Made by a program: the position numbers and the translations under genes
Assembly (NCBI GenBank): GCA_003013855.2
Contig: ML058577.1
Span: 1,674,001 to 1,738,000, forward strand
Length of the DNA: 64,000 nt
Direction: 5' to 3'
DNA from: Liriodendron chinense
Lineage: Eukaryota; Streptophyta; Magnoliopsida; Magnoliales; Magnoliaceae
The notes under the pieces: model-generated
Database searches by the model: none
Told to the model about the DNA's origin: nothing
Seen by the model: the letters and a program-made list of their open reading frames with translations, nothing else
In this document: in pieces, positions 33,620 to 43,830 of the stretch
Position numbering within the stretch: the first letter of the stretch is position 1
Layout of the letters: each line of letters begins with the position of its first letter

Positions 33620-34270
33620 TCCTGAAAACTAGGTACGTCTAGCCTGACGCACCCTTAAAATGGCCTGAATCCATAAAAAAATATGAAGTTTAATATTTGG
33701 GTGTGTCAGGCCCAACGCACCCCAAAATGCCAAAAATAACACAACTGAATATTTGGGTGCGTCGGTCCCAACGCACCCTAAAATATCAAAATTGGCCCAA
33801 GTCCAATACATGGGTGCGTCAGGCGCACCCCGAAATTCATCGATTTTTCGCCAAGTATAATATTTGGGTGCGTCAAGCGTAACGCACCCTTAAAATCTAA
33901 GGGTTTTCCCGAACTTACGACGAGGGGTGCGTCAAGCCCAACGCACCCTTAAAATCCGATTCCTTCCAAAAACTCAGTATTTGGGTGTGTTAAGCCCAAC
34001 GCACCCTTAAAATCTAAGGGTTTTCTCTAACTTATGACAAGGGATGCGTCAACCCTATTTGGGTGTGTCAAGCCCAACGCATCCTTAAAATCCTGAAATT
34101 CAACCAAGTTCCAATACTTGGGTGCGTCGAGCCCAACGTACCCTTAAAATAAAAAATTTCACCAAGTCATTATTTGGGTGCGTCGAGCGCAAATATCCGA
34201 AATAAAAGAGTGCGCGTGACCTTTTTTGGGTGCGTTGGCGAATATTTGGGTGCATCAAAGGCAGAGCGAA
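33620..34270 (+). repeat. ~58-bp tandem array of GGGTGCGT…ACGCACCC units before the 3' LTR
   Basis: About ten units of 54-60 bp, each with TTTGGGTGCGTCAAGC and CCAACGCACCCTTAAAAT, so each unit contains an internal dyad. Spacer text between dyads varies; 'CTAAGGGTTTTC' recurs in alternate units. The same dyads are scattered in both LTRs. The array ends about 120 bp before the polypurine tract. Confidence 0.88.
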
Positions 34271-34384
34271 TGCACAGTAAAAAATGAGAAATGAACGAAA
34301 ATCAAGCTATCTTATCTATTTATAGTGTGGACCCGAAAATCCAATGCGTTGCGATGAACTGTCACACGTCCATCGCAACGCACC

Positions 34385-34395
34385 GGAGGGGCATC
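34385..34395 (+). other. Polypurine tract of the Tat element
   Basis: GGAGGGGCATC immediately precedes the 3' LTR start TGTTGGGG. The second Tat-like element has TTGGGGGGCATC before TGTTG on its own coding strand, supporting the assignment. Confidence 0.75.
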
Positions 34396-35428
34396 TGTTG
34401 GGGTCCCAAAAGTCAGTACCCTTCAAAATAAATCAAGGGCACATGCTTCGAGGAAATCCCACAAAATACCATCCAACTCACCCAAATAATAAGATTTGCA
34501 AAAGATCCAGTACTTAACCATTTTTCTCTGGTGGGCCCCATGAATCACCGTAATCAAAACCGTCCAAAATCAAATAGACACCTTCTTTATGAATTATAAT
34601 AAGCAGTGCATGGTGATTGGCCAAAAGGTGGGGCCCACGAACCCTTTATTTTGCAAAACTCAAATTTACAAAGGATGAGTGCGTCAAGCGCACACATTTA
34701 TTTAGCTTGACGCACCCTTAAATTCATGAAAATTCAAGAAGTATTTTAGGATGTATTTCACTTCTGACGCATCCGAAAAATAGCTTGACGCATCTGAAAA
34801 ATACTTTCGACGCGTCCGTAAATTCAAAAAATCCGGAACTGCAATTTCAGGGTGCATTGGACCTTGACGCATCTAAAAAATGGTCTAACGCGTCCACAAA
34901 TAGCTCGACGCACCCATCAAATCACCAAGAACCAGCATAGCATTTTTTGGATGCATTGGACCCCAACGCACCCAAAATATAGCTCGACGCACCCATAAAA
35001 TCAGCACATTTCAGAATATCATTTTAGGGTGCGTCGGAGCTCCCACGCGCCTAATTAAGGGTGCGTCGAAGGCTTTTGGGGGTGCGTCATACGTGACAGC
35101 CCCTCATTGGTCACTGTCCGCTATTTTCGGGTATAAATACCCCCTTCCACTGTTCATATGTAGAGATTAGGAGAGAAAGAAAGCTATTAGCCTCTGAGTA
35201 TTTGGGATTTGTCACCGGAAACCCTCGCCGGAATTCCTTTCCGACCACCGAAAAACTTTTTCGGTCACCGGAATGCCTTTTCGATCACCGATAACTTTCA
35301 CCGAAAGATCATTTCGACCAACACCACTGCAGGTCCGGATTCTAAAAATCATAAGTGTGGGCACGCACTCGAAAATTGTCCCACGCACCGAAAAATTCAA
35401 CATAATTCGGACAAGCACTTTCAGGGTG

Positions 35429-37007
35429 TGTTGAGCTCTTAATTGTGCATATTCTAACCCCAATTCATCACTCATTATGCACGGTTTACATGTTTAAAGG
35501 ACTATTCTAATGTATGATTTGGGATTGTAGGAACAAGAGGGAGATTTCACAAATTGAAGACTAAATGGAGCTCTTTATGAGCATAGAAGTTCATTGGATC
35601 AAACATGAAGGAAGACCAAAGAAAGACAAACCAAGGAGAGAAGAGAGAAGAAGAAACAAAGAAGAAAGAAAGAAAGAAAGAAATAGAGAGAAAAAGAGGC
35701 TAGACCGGTCGGCCAAGCAAGCCCGACCGGTCAAGACCGGTCGGCCACTCGTTTACTTGAAGAGAAGACTCGCTGGAGGAAAAGTATACAAGCCCGATTG
35801 GTCATGACCGGTCGGGCATAGCTGCTGGACTGATGGACTGCCCAGGCCGACCGGTCATGACCGGTCGGCCATGCATCAAAGGCTATTTCTAATTCAGGAT
35901 TCCGGATTTCTCTGCGCAATTGCGTAGTTTTGCGCGAAGTTTGGAGTTCTCTTGCGTATTGGACTCCTCTAAGCTATAAAAGGATGTCTTTCCTTCATAC
36001 CAAAGGAGGCGAGGACGTGGGGATTGCTCAGGAGACGGATTCTACTTCGGATTTCTAGTTTTCTTTCCGTTTTAGTTATTTTCTATGTTTTTAGAGGCTT
36101 CTAGTTCAAGGATGTTAGAGATGAACTAAAACCTCTTAGCTAGGGCTAAGAGGGGCAGCTTTTGATTCGTTTTTGATGGATTGATGCAACCTAGGTTTCC
36201 TTTTATGTTTTAATTGATGAATTTTAGTTCTATATGAGTTTGAATCAAGTACTTTGTTGGTTTCTACTTTGATCTCTTGATGACTCCGGGCTCATGTGAT
36301 TCTTAGTGATCCTGACTTAGTATCTTAGCTTTTGAGCATTGTTTATGCTTGTGTAGTGCATTGATCTACCATCGACTCCGGGCATGGTAGACGCTTTGAT
36401 TGCTTTGTATGCAATGGCCTGATTTTCATGTGGGAACTCATTCAACTAAAGTTCTTATCTTTTGTTATATAATCTGAAATAGTTGTTTATTCATTGATTT
36501 TGATTTAATTAGAGTTCTAATCATGAGTTGTAATCAGGTCTAGTGACAGGATTTGGTGAAAACTATGGTTGTGAATCTCAACTAGATTGGAAAGAGGCTT
36601 GGCCTATACAATTGAGTGTGCCCAAGGCTTGAGCATGGTTGTGGGAATCAAATCAGTTAATAAGCACTTGTTTTAGATAATTGTTGATTGAACCGCTCTA
36701 TATTCCAATCGGATAGAGAAAAGAATTCGATTCCGATTGAGTTATGAGAAACCTAGCTGTGTTGATGCATTGAAACTTATCAAAAGTGGATCCTTGGAGC
36801 TCTAGTGCCCTTTTAGATTGAAATTACCTTAACCATTCACTGTTTAAACCCAAATCACTATTTTTCAGTTTTAGTTCTTAATAGGATCTTAATTATTAGT
36901 TGTTTTAGTTAGATTCTGAGAATACCCATACATAAATCTCTGTGGGAACGATACTCGGTCTTTCCGAATTATTACTACTTCGCAACCCTACACTTGGGGA
37001 GTGAACA
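35429..37007 (+). mobile_element. Solo LTR of the ACCGGT-array family in the Tat 3' LTR
   Basis: 1579 bp, TGTTGAGCTC…GGAGTGAACA, flanked by a perfect 5-bp duplication GGGTG (35424-35428 and 37008-37012). The 5' LTR of the host shows the unoccupied site. TATA box TATAAAAG at 35975-35982. Closely similar to the minus-strand copy at 16081-17719 along its length. No internal genes. Confidence 0.95.
35700..35872. promoter_or_regulatory. ACCGGT palindrome array upstream of TATA
   Basis: Motifs such as GACCGGTCRAGACCGGTC and GACCGGTCATGACCGGTCGG lie between about 105 and 275 bp before TATAAAAG (35975). They follow a purine-rich GAAAGAAAGAAA tract at 35640-35695. Confidence 0.65.
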
Positions 37008-38101
37008 GGGTGCATTGGACTCCCACGCACCCAAAAATTGTCCCACGCACCCGAAAATTCAACATAATTCGGATAAGCATTTTCAGGGTGCATTGGACTT
37101 CCACGCACCCATAAATTGAACAAAAATCTGATAATTAATTTAAGGGTGCGTTGACATCCCACGCACCCATAAATTAGGTCCCACGCACCCGAAAAATCAG
37201 TCAATTACCAAAAATGTTTATAGGTGTACCAGACTCAATTTTAAGTGTTTTCAAGTTCTGCTTGAGCCTATTTTGGGTATTTTGAGCGTTCCGGATGTAG
37301 TGGAACGGTCAAATGACCGTTTTAGAATCTCTAAATGAGAAGAATTGTGCATCTTCGAGGTTTGACCCGATTCAACACGTTGAATGAAATGACTTCTCGG
37401 AAAGAAGCCGCCAGCATCCGGAACTATGTAAATATGTCATCATTTATATTTACTGTAAAGATATGATCTGATTTGGGTTGAAAGCTAGACAAATGGGACT
37501 ATGGTTATCACTATAAACCATATCAAAGAGTTTCAATTCGCTACAAAGCAATTGCTATGAACTGCCACACCACAACAGTCGTTGCCCTACCCATTCAAAC
37601 AGCATCCTTCGGTTGGCCTACTCAGGTATACACAACTGCAGAATGGACTTCCCGAGGTCACCTATCCATACATGACAGGTGCGGGCCCAGAGTTGTCCTT
37701 CTCAGTCATAAACCCTGATAGTCTCAGCCCAGATCTCCAATCAAAACATGGGACATAGACATCTGACTAACAGAAAGATGGTTCAGTCCATAACAAAACA
37801 AATATAGGTCTCTACGACCACAAAACTCTAAGCCCATAGTCACTGCTGACTAGTCTTCTATCTTTTAATCAAGGGTCATCGATCATTCGATGTAATTAAG
37901 GGCTCGTGCTAGATCATGGCCTGGAATGTACAAGATCTCAGGTTCTCTGGAATAAAATTCGCCTTGCGATATCCCTTCTTGTGTATCTTTTGTGAATACT
38001 TATGATTGTCTATGAATGTTTCTATTACTCAGAACCCCAGAGCAACATTACACCTTACACAGAAAATGTAATCGTATCCATTTTCTAGTTCTAACAGGTC
38101 A

Positions 38102-38266
38102 CTTGCAATGTCGAGGTGGCTTTCTTCGCACAAGTGGCTACTCCACCTAATCTTGTACCTTTGCCTACACCTCAATCTCAACTTGTGTCTGACCTCTATC
38201 AATCTGGTATCAATAACCTCTGATTTTTTTTAGTTTCTTTGCCACTTCCTTTCAAAGCAAGGACCC
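38102..38266 (-). pseudogene. Copia A integrase-to-RT linker segment
   Basis: Minus-strand sequence between the Tat element and the SINE, corresponding to the variable stretch between integrase and reverse transcriptase (Pro/Ser-rich in translation, FFAQVATPP-like text in one frame). Recognised mainly by position between flanking copia domains. Confidence 0.55.
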
Positions 38267-38276
38267 TTCATCAAAC

Positions 38277-38444
38277 ATTTTTTTTGTTAGTCATGCAACG
38301 CACACATTTTATTAGATGCGCAACACATCCACCCACTCAGTCATACGATGCTCCCACCCACTGGTGGGGTTAGTGGGTTTCGAACTCGAGACCAACAGTT
38401 GAAACGTCCAGGCGTCTACCAGCTGGGCTAATGGCCAATCCCCA
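38277..38444 (-). mobile_element. tRNA-derived SINE
   Basis: On the minus strand an A-box (TTAGCCCAGCTGG) and B-box (GAGTTCGAAACCC) lie at the start, and a run of A (plus-strand T, from about 38277) is at the end. It is bracketed by a perfect 10-bp duplication TTCATCAAAC (38267-38276 and 38445-38454). The internal polymerase III promoter is the evidence for tRNA ancestry. Inserted into the copia A integrase region. Confidence 0.88.
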
Positions 38445-38454
38445 TTCATCAAAC

Positions 38455-39864
38455 CTGACGTCACGACTCATTAAACCTGACATCATGGCTCAAAGTGATC
38501 TTCCATGTGACAAGGTTGTACAGTTTATAGCCCTTCACACCATCACCATAACCCATAAAGATATACTTCCTTGCCCTTTAGTCTAACTTATCTTTCTCAA
38601 CTGATGGTATATGAGCAACCAAAGACTCAAGTAGTAAATTGAATGTGAAATTGTGTCTTTTACTCATACTTAGGTGCTCATATTTTGTGAAAGCTAGAGT
38701 AGAGCTACTAGAACTATAACTAAGGGTGCGTTTGGTAAAACTTAATTCCACAACTTATCACTGAAAAATGATATTTTCAGTGATTTTAGTAATTCAGATC
38801 GTTTGGTAACTAAAAAAATTTAAGTGCTTAATTGGAAAAATCACTTAAATTAAGTGGATTATTTTAAGTCATGCCAACTTGACTTAAAGCTTATAGCTGA
38901 ATGTGGGAAGTGGTTTCTCTTTAAATTTTTAGATAAAAATTGATAAAAGTATCCCTATTAACATTTAAAAATGGCAAGATTACCCATCTTTGTTTACTTT
39001 CCCATCCATGAAACCACCCCACTCAAATACTTGAAGTCACCAAATTCTATAAGCCCCAACATAATGTATGTATTATATCTACATAGTTTATCCATTTGGA
39101 GAGATGATTTTAAGGCATGAGCCCAAAAATGAAACAAGTCCAAACCTCAGGTGGACCACACCATTGAAAGCAATGGGGACAATGATGCCTACCATTGAAA
39201 CCTTACTAGGGCCCACCATGATGTTTATTTACCATCAACCCTGTTCATCATAACATAGAGACCTGGATTAAGTGAAAACGCAAATATTAGCTTGATCCGA
39301 AACTTTTGTGGCCGTGATAAGTTTTCAATGGTAGTTTTTAGATAAATTACCAAAGAGATTTTTCAGTTCTTATAAGTACTTAAATTCAGCACTTTAAGTT
39401 TTCAGTACTTAAATTAATTTTCAGACTTAATTTTTCAGTTTACCAAACAGCACCTAAGTCCTAGCTAGGGGGTGATTAGGACCCATTAAAAATCCATGCC
39501 TTACCCACTTAACATGTATCGGGCTTTCTCAAAGAGAGTCTGATTCATCCGCTTTGCCACACCATTCTGCTCTGGTGTGTGGTGCATTGTCTTATAAAAT
39601 CAATTGAATTCTACTGAAGTGAATTCCCCACTGTTATCGATCCTCAACACTTTCAGCTTTTGTCTTGATTGATTTTTCACGTGGTGAAAAGATCGGATTT
39701 ACATTTCAGATAATAAACCCACACCTTTCTGCTATAGTCGTCAATGAACAACACAAACCATGATGACCCCCCAACAGAAACTACGGGCGATTAACTCCCA
39801 CACATCTGATGCACATACTCCAACACATCCTTACATACATATTTTTCTGATTTAAATGACAACG
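38455..39864 (-). pseudogene. Copia A integrase (interrupted by Tourist-like MITE)
   Basis: Minus-strand pieces 39458-39864 and 38455-38720. The first holds part of the catalytic core: KVKVLRIDNSGEFTSVEF (second Asp) and QNGVAKRMNQTL with Lys where the catalytic Glu is expected. The second holds the C-terminal GKYIFMGYGDGVKGYKLYNL and a DVRF block, which is partly repeated next to the SINE. Stops are present. Confidence 0.82.
38724..39454. mobile_element. Tourist-like (PIF/Harbinger) MITE
   Basis: 731 bp between TAA trinucleotides (38721-38723, 39455-39457), the 3-bp duplication type of PIF/Harbinger. Termini GGGTGCGTTTGGTAAAACTT and, reverse-complemented, GGTGCTGTTTGGTAAACTG. Further inside, subterminal AAGTGCTTAATT / TACTTAAATT words also mirror each other. 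No coding sequence. The middle (about 39060-39330) holds a copy of the GGGCCCACCATGATG-type repeat. Confidence 0.82.
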
Positions 39865-40380
39865 TTGACTATTTACCATACATACAATGTTCGCATATAC
39901 TAAGATCAAAACTTTTAAATACAGAAATCAAACAACAATTAGAAAGTACCTTCATGCCCCGCTCACTCATGTAGCTTAAGCGTGCATGCCATATACGTGC
40001 AGACATGGAATTCACTATTGTCACTGCAGCACCACCCGATAAAGTACTTTTAATCAACCTGTAAAGGTTGCCCTGCCGTTGTGCTTTCATAATGACGAGC
40101 GCCCCCTTGGAAACTTTGCAGATCTGATCATAATCGATGAACTTACACCCCATAGCCTGAGTGCACAAAGAGAAATTAGATTCTTCTTTAACTTGGGAAC
40201 GTGCCTCACATTCGTCAGGATTCGTTCAATCCCATCGAATTTCCTAATGCACACTGATCCAATTCTCACAACTTTATAGGTGTATTCATTGCCTAGAAAC
40301 ATCGAACCATCCTCATATTCCCTGTATGAAATCAAGGTGCTCCGATCAAGGAACATTTGAAACGAAGTCGCTAAGAAACC
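39865..40380 (-). pseudogene. Copia A protease and GAG-pre-integrase
   Basis: Protease region at about 40087-40356 (DGSMFLGNEYTYKVVRIGS, RILTNVRHVPKLKKNLIS). GAG-pre-integrase follows at 39869-40090, with IWHARLSYMSERGMKVL and the zinc-binding SICEHCMYGK. The two are in overlapping ORFs of different frames, so there is a frameshift near 40090-40160. The protease catalytic Asp region itself is not clear. Confidence 0.82.
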
Positions 40381-40559
40381 TTGACTTAGACACTGTCAAG
40401 ACCTCGCATACATCACTAGAACCTTTTGATGATTCTATAGTATTGGCCTCCGTTGAAGGTTCACCTATCTTCTCTTTCTTTGATTTGGGATTCTTGTAAT
40501 GCTGTTTCATGTGTTCCAACATACCACAAGCCCAACACTTAAACTTGCCCTTCCCCTTG
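40381..40559 (-). pseudogene. Copia A gag zinc knuckle
   Basis: Minus strand reads KGKGKFKCWACGMLEHMKQH near 40500-40555, a CCHC knuckle whose last Cys is Tyr, preceded on the gag side by basic residues. The gag is cut at 40559 by the second Tat-like element and resumes at 46109. Confidence 0.8.
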
Positions 40560-41643
40560 TGTTATCGCCAAAAATTGGCTAACAGATGTTGGTCAGGGAC
40601 CAACTTTGATTCTTCGTCGTCTGATCTCCACTCAAAGATGAATGGTGTAGATTGGGAACCTGTAATCACCAAGAAAGGTTAGGACCGCCGCCGGTTGGCC
40701 CGGCTTACGGCCCTCCGATGGCAAAGTCAGTACGGATACTGAAAGGAAAGATTGTTGAAGTTTTTCTGGTGGTCGATTCCATACCTGGAGAGAGTGCGGA
40801 GGCCTTTTTATATATAATTACTGGAGAGATTTAATTGGATCTTGTTAGGATAATCATTATCTTATCCGGATCAGTGGGATAAGCTTTATCCTTATCTTAT
40901 CCGGATCAGTGAGAGAAGCTTTATCCTTATCTTATTTGGATCAGTGAGATAAGCTTTATCTTATCTTATCAAGAGGGATAAACCAAGGCAGATGAGGCCA
41001 GGCCTCTTGCCAAGCTGAGGGACGTCCTTGCCAGAGATTAGAGACCAGAGACCAGGTTGACTGCTCGCATGTTGAGACCAGAGACCAGGTTGAGTGCTCG
41101 CATTTTGAGACCAGAGACCAGGTTTGCTCACATGATGGGAGCTGCTCATATGCTGGGAGTGCTCATGATGGGAGTGGTCATATTTGGGAGTGGTCATATT
41201 CAGGAGTGCTCATATTCGGGAGTGCTCATGACGGGAGTGGTCATATTCAGGAGTGGTCACATTCGGGAGTGCTCACATTCGGGAGCTGCTCACATGTTGA
41301 GATGCGACCCCTTTCAACGACCACGAGCTTAGCTGCTCACATGCTCGGGATGCGACCCCTTTCAACGAACACGAGCCGAGCTGCTCACATGTTCGGGATG
41401 CGACCCCTTCAACGATCACGAGCCGAGCTACTCACATGTTCGGGATGCGACCCCTTTCAACGACCACAAGCCGAGCTGCTCACATGTTCGGGATGCGACC
41501 CCTTTCAACGACCACGAGCCGAGCTGCTCGTATCTCTGAAATGCGACCCCTTTCGTCAAGCACGAGCTGAGTTGCTCGCATTCGGGATGCGACTGCGATT
41601 TCTCTTGAGCATCATCTACTCATAGCCAAATTTATCTACAACA
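40560..41643 (-). repeat. 3' LTR of the second Tat-like element
   Basis: TGTTATCGCC…ATCTACAACA in window orientation, 1084 bp. TATA-like TTTTTATATATA (plus strand) at 40806-40817. Contains a TTATCCGGATCAGTG direct-repeat cluster (40840-40980) and the minisatellites at 41040-41600. Confidence 0.88.
41040..41600. repeat. LTR minisatellites (17-bp and 48-bp units)
   Basis: Three successive arrays: GAGACCAGAGACCAGG with CTCGCATGTT; then ~17-bp units of the GTCATATTCGGGAGTG type (about 41140-41290); then about six 48-bp units containing GCTGCTCACATGTTCGGG and ATGCGACCCCTTTCAACGA. They lie upstream of the LTR TATA box on the minus strand. Confidence 0.88.
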
Positions 41644-41655
41644 GATGCCCCCCAA
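41644..41655 (-). other. Polypurine tract of the second Tat-like element
   Basis: Minus strand reads GGTTTGGGGGGCATC directly before the LTR start TGTTGTAG, fixing the minus orientation. Confidence 0.75.
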
Positions 41656-42345
41656 ACCCTTGGCGTTAAGGAGACATGCTAAGGGTTTTGTACATATACG
41701 CGGTACGATGCCGGAGAAGAATCATGCGTGAATCGTTTAACATGATCACGCATTTATGATGGCCAGCTTTACGCAGCTTTTTCTGCCGCAAGGAATGAAG
41801 CGTCGCTTGCCACGTGTCTCTATATTTAATGCTTGCGCCCGTTCGTTTATCGTGTCGGATGAGAGGCCGCCACATATCAACCAAATCAAACGAAATGATT
41901 GTGTATAAATATCAGATCCCGCAGAGTTTTCTTCATTTTCGAATTTTCGGCTGCAGGGTATTCTTCCTTAGCTTTTTCGCCTTGTGTTGATCATATATTG
42001 ACTGCTCGCATAACTAACTCATAAAAAAATGAGTTAGACTCAATCCGGGGGTCGTATGACCATGTCCGCATTGAGATAGACTGGTCTATCGATTGAGATT
42101 TTGATTCCACCAAGGTTAGAAGATTGGTCAAGAGAACACGTATGTTCTCTTCAGGGCTATTTTTGATCCATAAAATGGAGAAGCAACCAATAACTTTGAT
42201 TTTAACCCTACCAAGGGTAGGCAATTGGCCAAGAGAATGTATGTATTCTCTTCGGGGCTATTCGAGTCCAATTAATTGGAGTAGCGACCAAAAGAAATGA
42301 CTTCGATTCTTATTCATTCGGAATGTCATTCGGAATTACATCGAA

Positions 42346-43430
42346 TTAAGGGAAATACCGTAATAAGTGTTCCACGTGCCAAGGGCAACGTACGGGTCTT
42401 CCCGGCATGTCTTCAAGATAATAAGTACTGGGCCGCACAATTTTGATGACTCGATACGGGCCTTCCCAATTCAGATCCAACGAACGAGTAGGAGCTCCGA
42501 GGTTCTGTTTAAGGACTAAATCGCCGAGCTGGAAAGCTCTAGGCCAAACTTTTGCGTTACGGTAGCGAGAAATGCGCTGCTGATACGCTGCTGCTCGCAT
42601 CTGGGAGGCAATTCTTCGTTCTTCTAAGAGATCGAGGTGAAGCCGAAGATTTTCCTGATTACAAGTGGGATCGTACTGCTCGATCCGATACGAGGGTACT
42701 TGAATTTCGACTGGTACTACTGCGTCGGTACCGAATGCCAAGGAGTAGGGAGTTTCGCCTGAGCACCAAGTCACCGAGCTGAAAAGCCCTGAATTTGACC
42801 TTTGAATTATGACAACGGGCTATACGTTGTTGATAAGCCGCTACTCGAAGATGAGATATGTTCATTTTCTCTCCTAGGAGATCAAGGTGAAGTAATCGAC
42901 TGCCATGTCCTTTTCCCATAGATAGTGGTCTGATTATACCAATTTTCCATTGAGCGAAAGGCCAAGGGCCATCCATCGGCGTCATTTTCTCAGACGGTAA
43001 ACGAGGGACTGGAGAATATCACTGACATTTGTCACATTTCTTTGAGAATTCAATAGCATCCGCCTTCATAGTGGGCCAATAGTATCATTGCCTCATTGCT
43101 TTGTATGCTAGAGACTGTCCTTTGGGATGATTACCGCAGCCTCCTGGTGTTTTTCATCTAGAACACGGTGTGCTTCTTCTGAATGGAGACACTTTAAATA
43201 CAGTAAAGTAAAACTTTTACGTAACAATTTTTCATTTTGTAAGATGTACCTGACAGCACGATAGGGAATTGTCGGGCTGATTTTTTATCATCTGGGAGTC
43301 CTCCGCTTTGGAGGTAAAGGATGATGGGGTCCATCCAACATGAAGATAAAAGCAATGTGCGACCTGTTCTGGAGCAACTTGATCGACACTCGGGGTAGAT
43401 AGATGCTCGATAAGAGCAGCTTGCGTCAAA
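42346..43430 (-). pseudogene. Integrase remnants of the second Tat-like element
   Basis: The C-terminal domain is an open ORF, 42346-42774: GETPYSLAFGTDAVVPVEI, a block ending LEERRIASQMRAAAYQQRI, AFQLGDLVLKQN and WEGPYRVIK. Next to it, 42659-42985 carries a second, rearranged partial copy: GPWPFAQWKIGIIRPLS from the core start is joined directly to LDLLGEKMNISHLRVAAYQQ. Zinc-finger text with YYWPTMKADAIEFSKKCDKC is near 43010-43095. The core with its catalytic residues is deleted. Confidence 0.78.
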
Positions 43431-43830
43431 TCGGACTCAGGTGCAGAAGATAATTTTTGCCAAAGAATCTGCGAGCTTGTTCTCCTCGCGGGGAATATGA
43501 CTTATTTTGTATTTGTTCAATTTGGGCGAGCAAGATGAGTACCTGAGATTTGTACGAAGCCATCCGCTCCTCCTTTGCCTCGAATTCGTTGAGCACTTGA
43601 TATACAACGAGCTGAGAGTCGTTATGACTAAGTAGGTTCCTTATTGCGAGTATATTTGTTAATTCGAGGCCGATAATTAAGGCTTCATATTCCGTTTCGT
43701 TGAGGCACGAGAGCTTTAACGCTACAACGATGGAATCCTTATGAGGGAAATGGATTCCTTTAGCATCTTCGTGAGAGATAGAGAGATTGGATGATGGCTC
43801 CAAACTTAACGTGCTGGATGATTTCTCCAC
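43426..43830 (-). pseudogene. Archaeal-type RNase H of the second Tat-like element
   Basis: About 135 residues with NETEYEALIIGLELTNILAI (catalytic Glu) and HNDSQLVVYQVLNEFEAKEE (Asp), followed by MASYKSQVLILLAQ. The first catalytic DGAS motif is not seen at the N-terminus. Confirms Tat-type affiliation independently of the large element. Confidence 0.82.

Larger units (their letters stand above)
17986..38096 (+). mobile_element. 20.1 kb Ty3/gypsy element, Tat lineage, with antisense PMD gene
   Basis: Two LTRs of about 2115 and 2117 bp (the second after removing a nested solo LTR) enclose 14.3 kb. The flanks GGTAA (17981-17985) and GGTCA (38097-38101) form a 5-bp duplication with one change. 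Order: LTR, primer site, gag, protease, reverse transcriptase, RNase H, a second (archaeal-type) RNase H, integrase, then a long antisense gene, a tandem-repeat region, polypurine tract and LTR. The second RNase H and the extra ORF region place it in the Tat clade (Ogre/Retand/TatIII group). By hand count the first ~385 aligned bases of the LTRs differ at about 30 positions. Inserted in copia A between integrase and reverse transcriptase. Confidence 0.92.
34396..38096 (+). repeat. 3' LTR of the Tat element, split by a solo LTR
   Basis: TGTTGGGG…TTCTAACA, 2117 bp once the insert at 35429-37007 and one GGGTG copy are removed. TATA box TATAAATA at 35132-35139. It ends at 38096, where copia A sequence resumes after GGTCA. 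Confidence 0.9.

Noticed and set aside
35429..37007. The 1.6-kb element as a non-autonomous DNA transposon
   Set aside because: Ends are TG…CA without inverted repeats beyond a few bases, and the duplications are 5 bp, as for LTRs.
41140..41600. Regularly spaced repeats resembling a CRISPR array
   Set aside because: They are contiguous minisatellite units inside a retrotransposon LTR, with no unique spacers, in plant nuclear DNA.
40560..41643. The 40.5-46.1 kb pair of repeat blocks as a tandem satellite locus
   Set aside because: Both blocks end in the same LTR terminus, with a polypurine tract, pol remnants and a shared CCTTG duplication.
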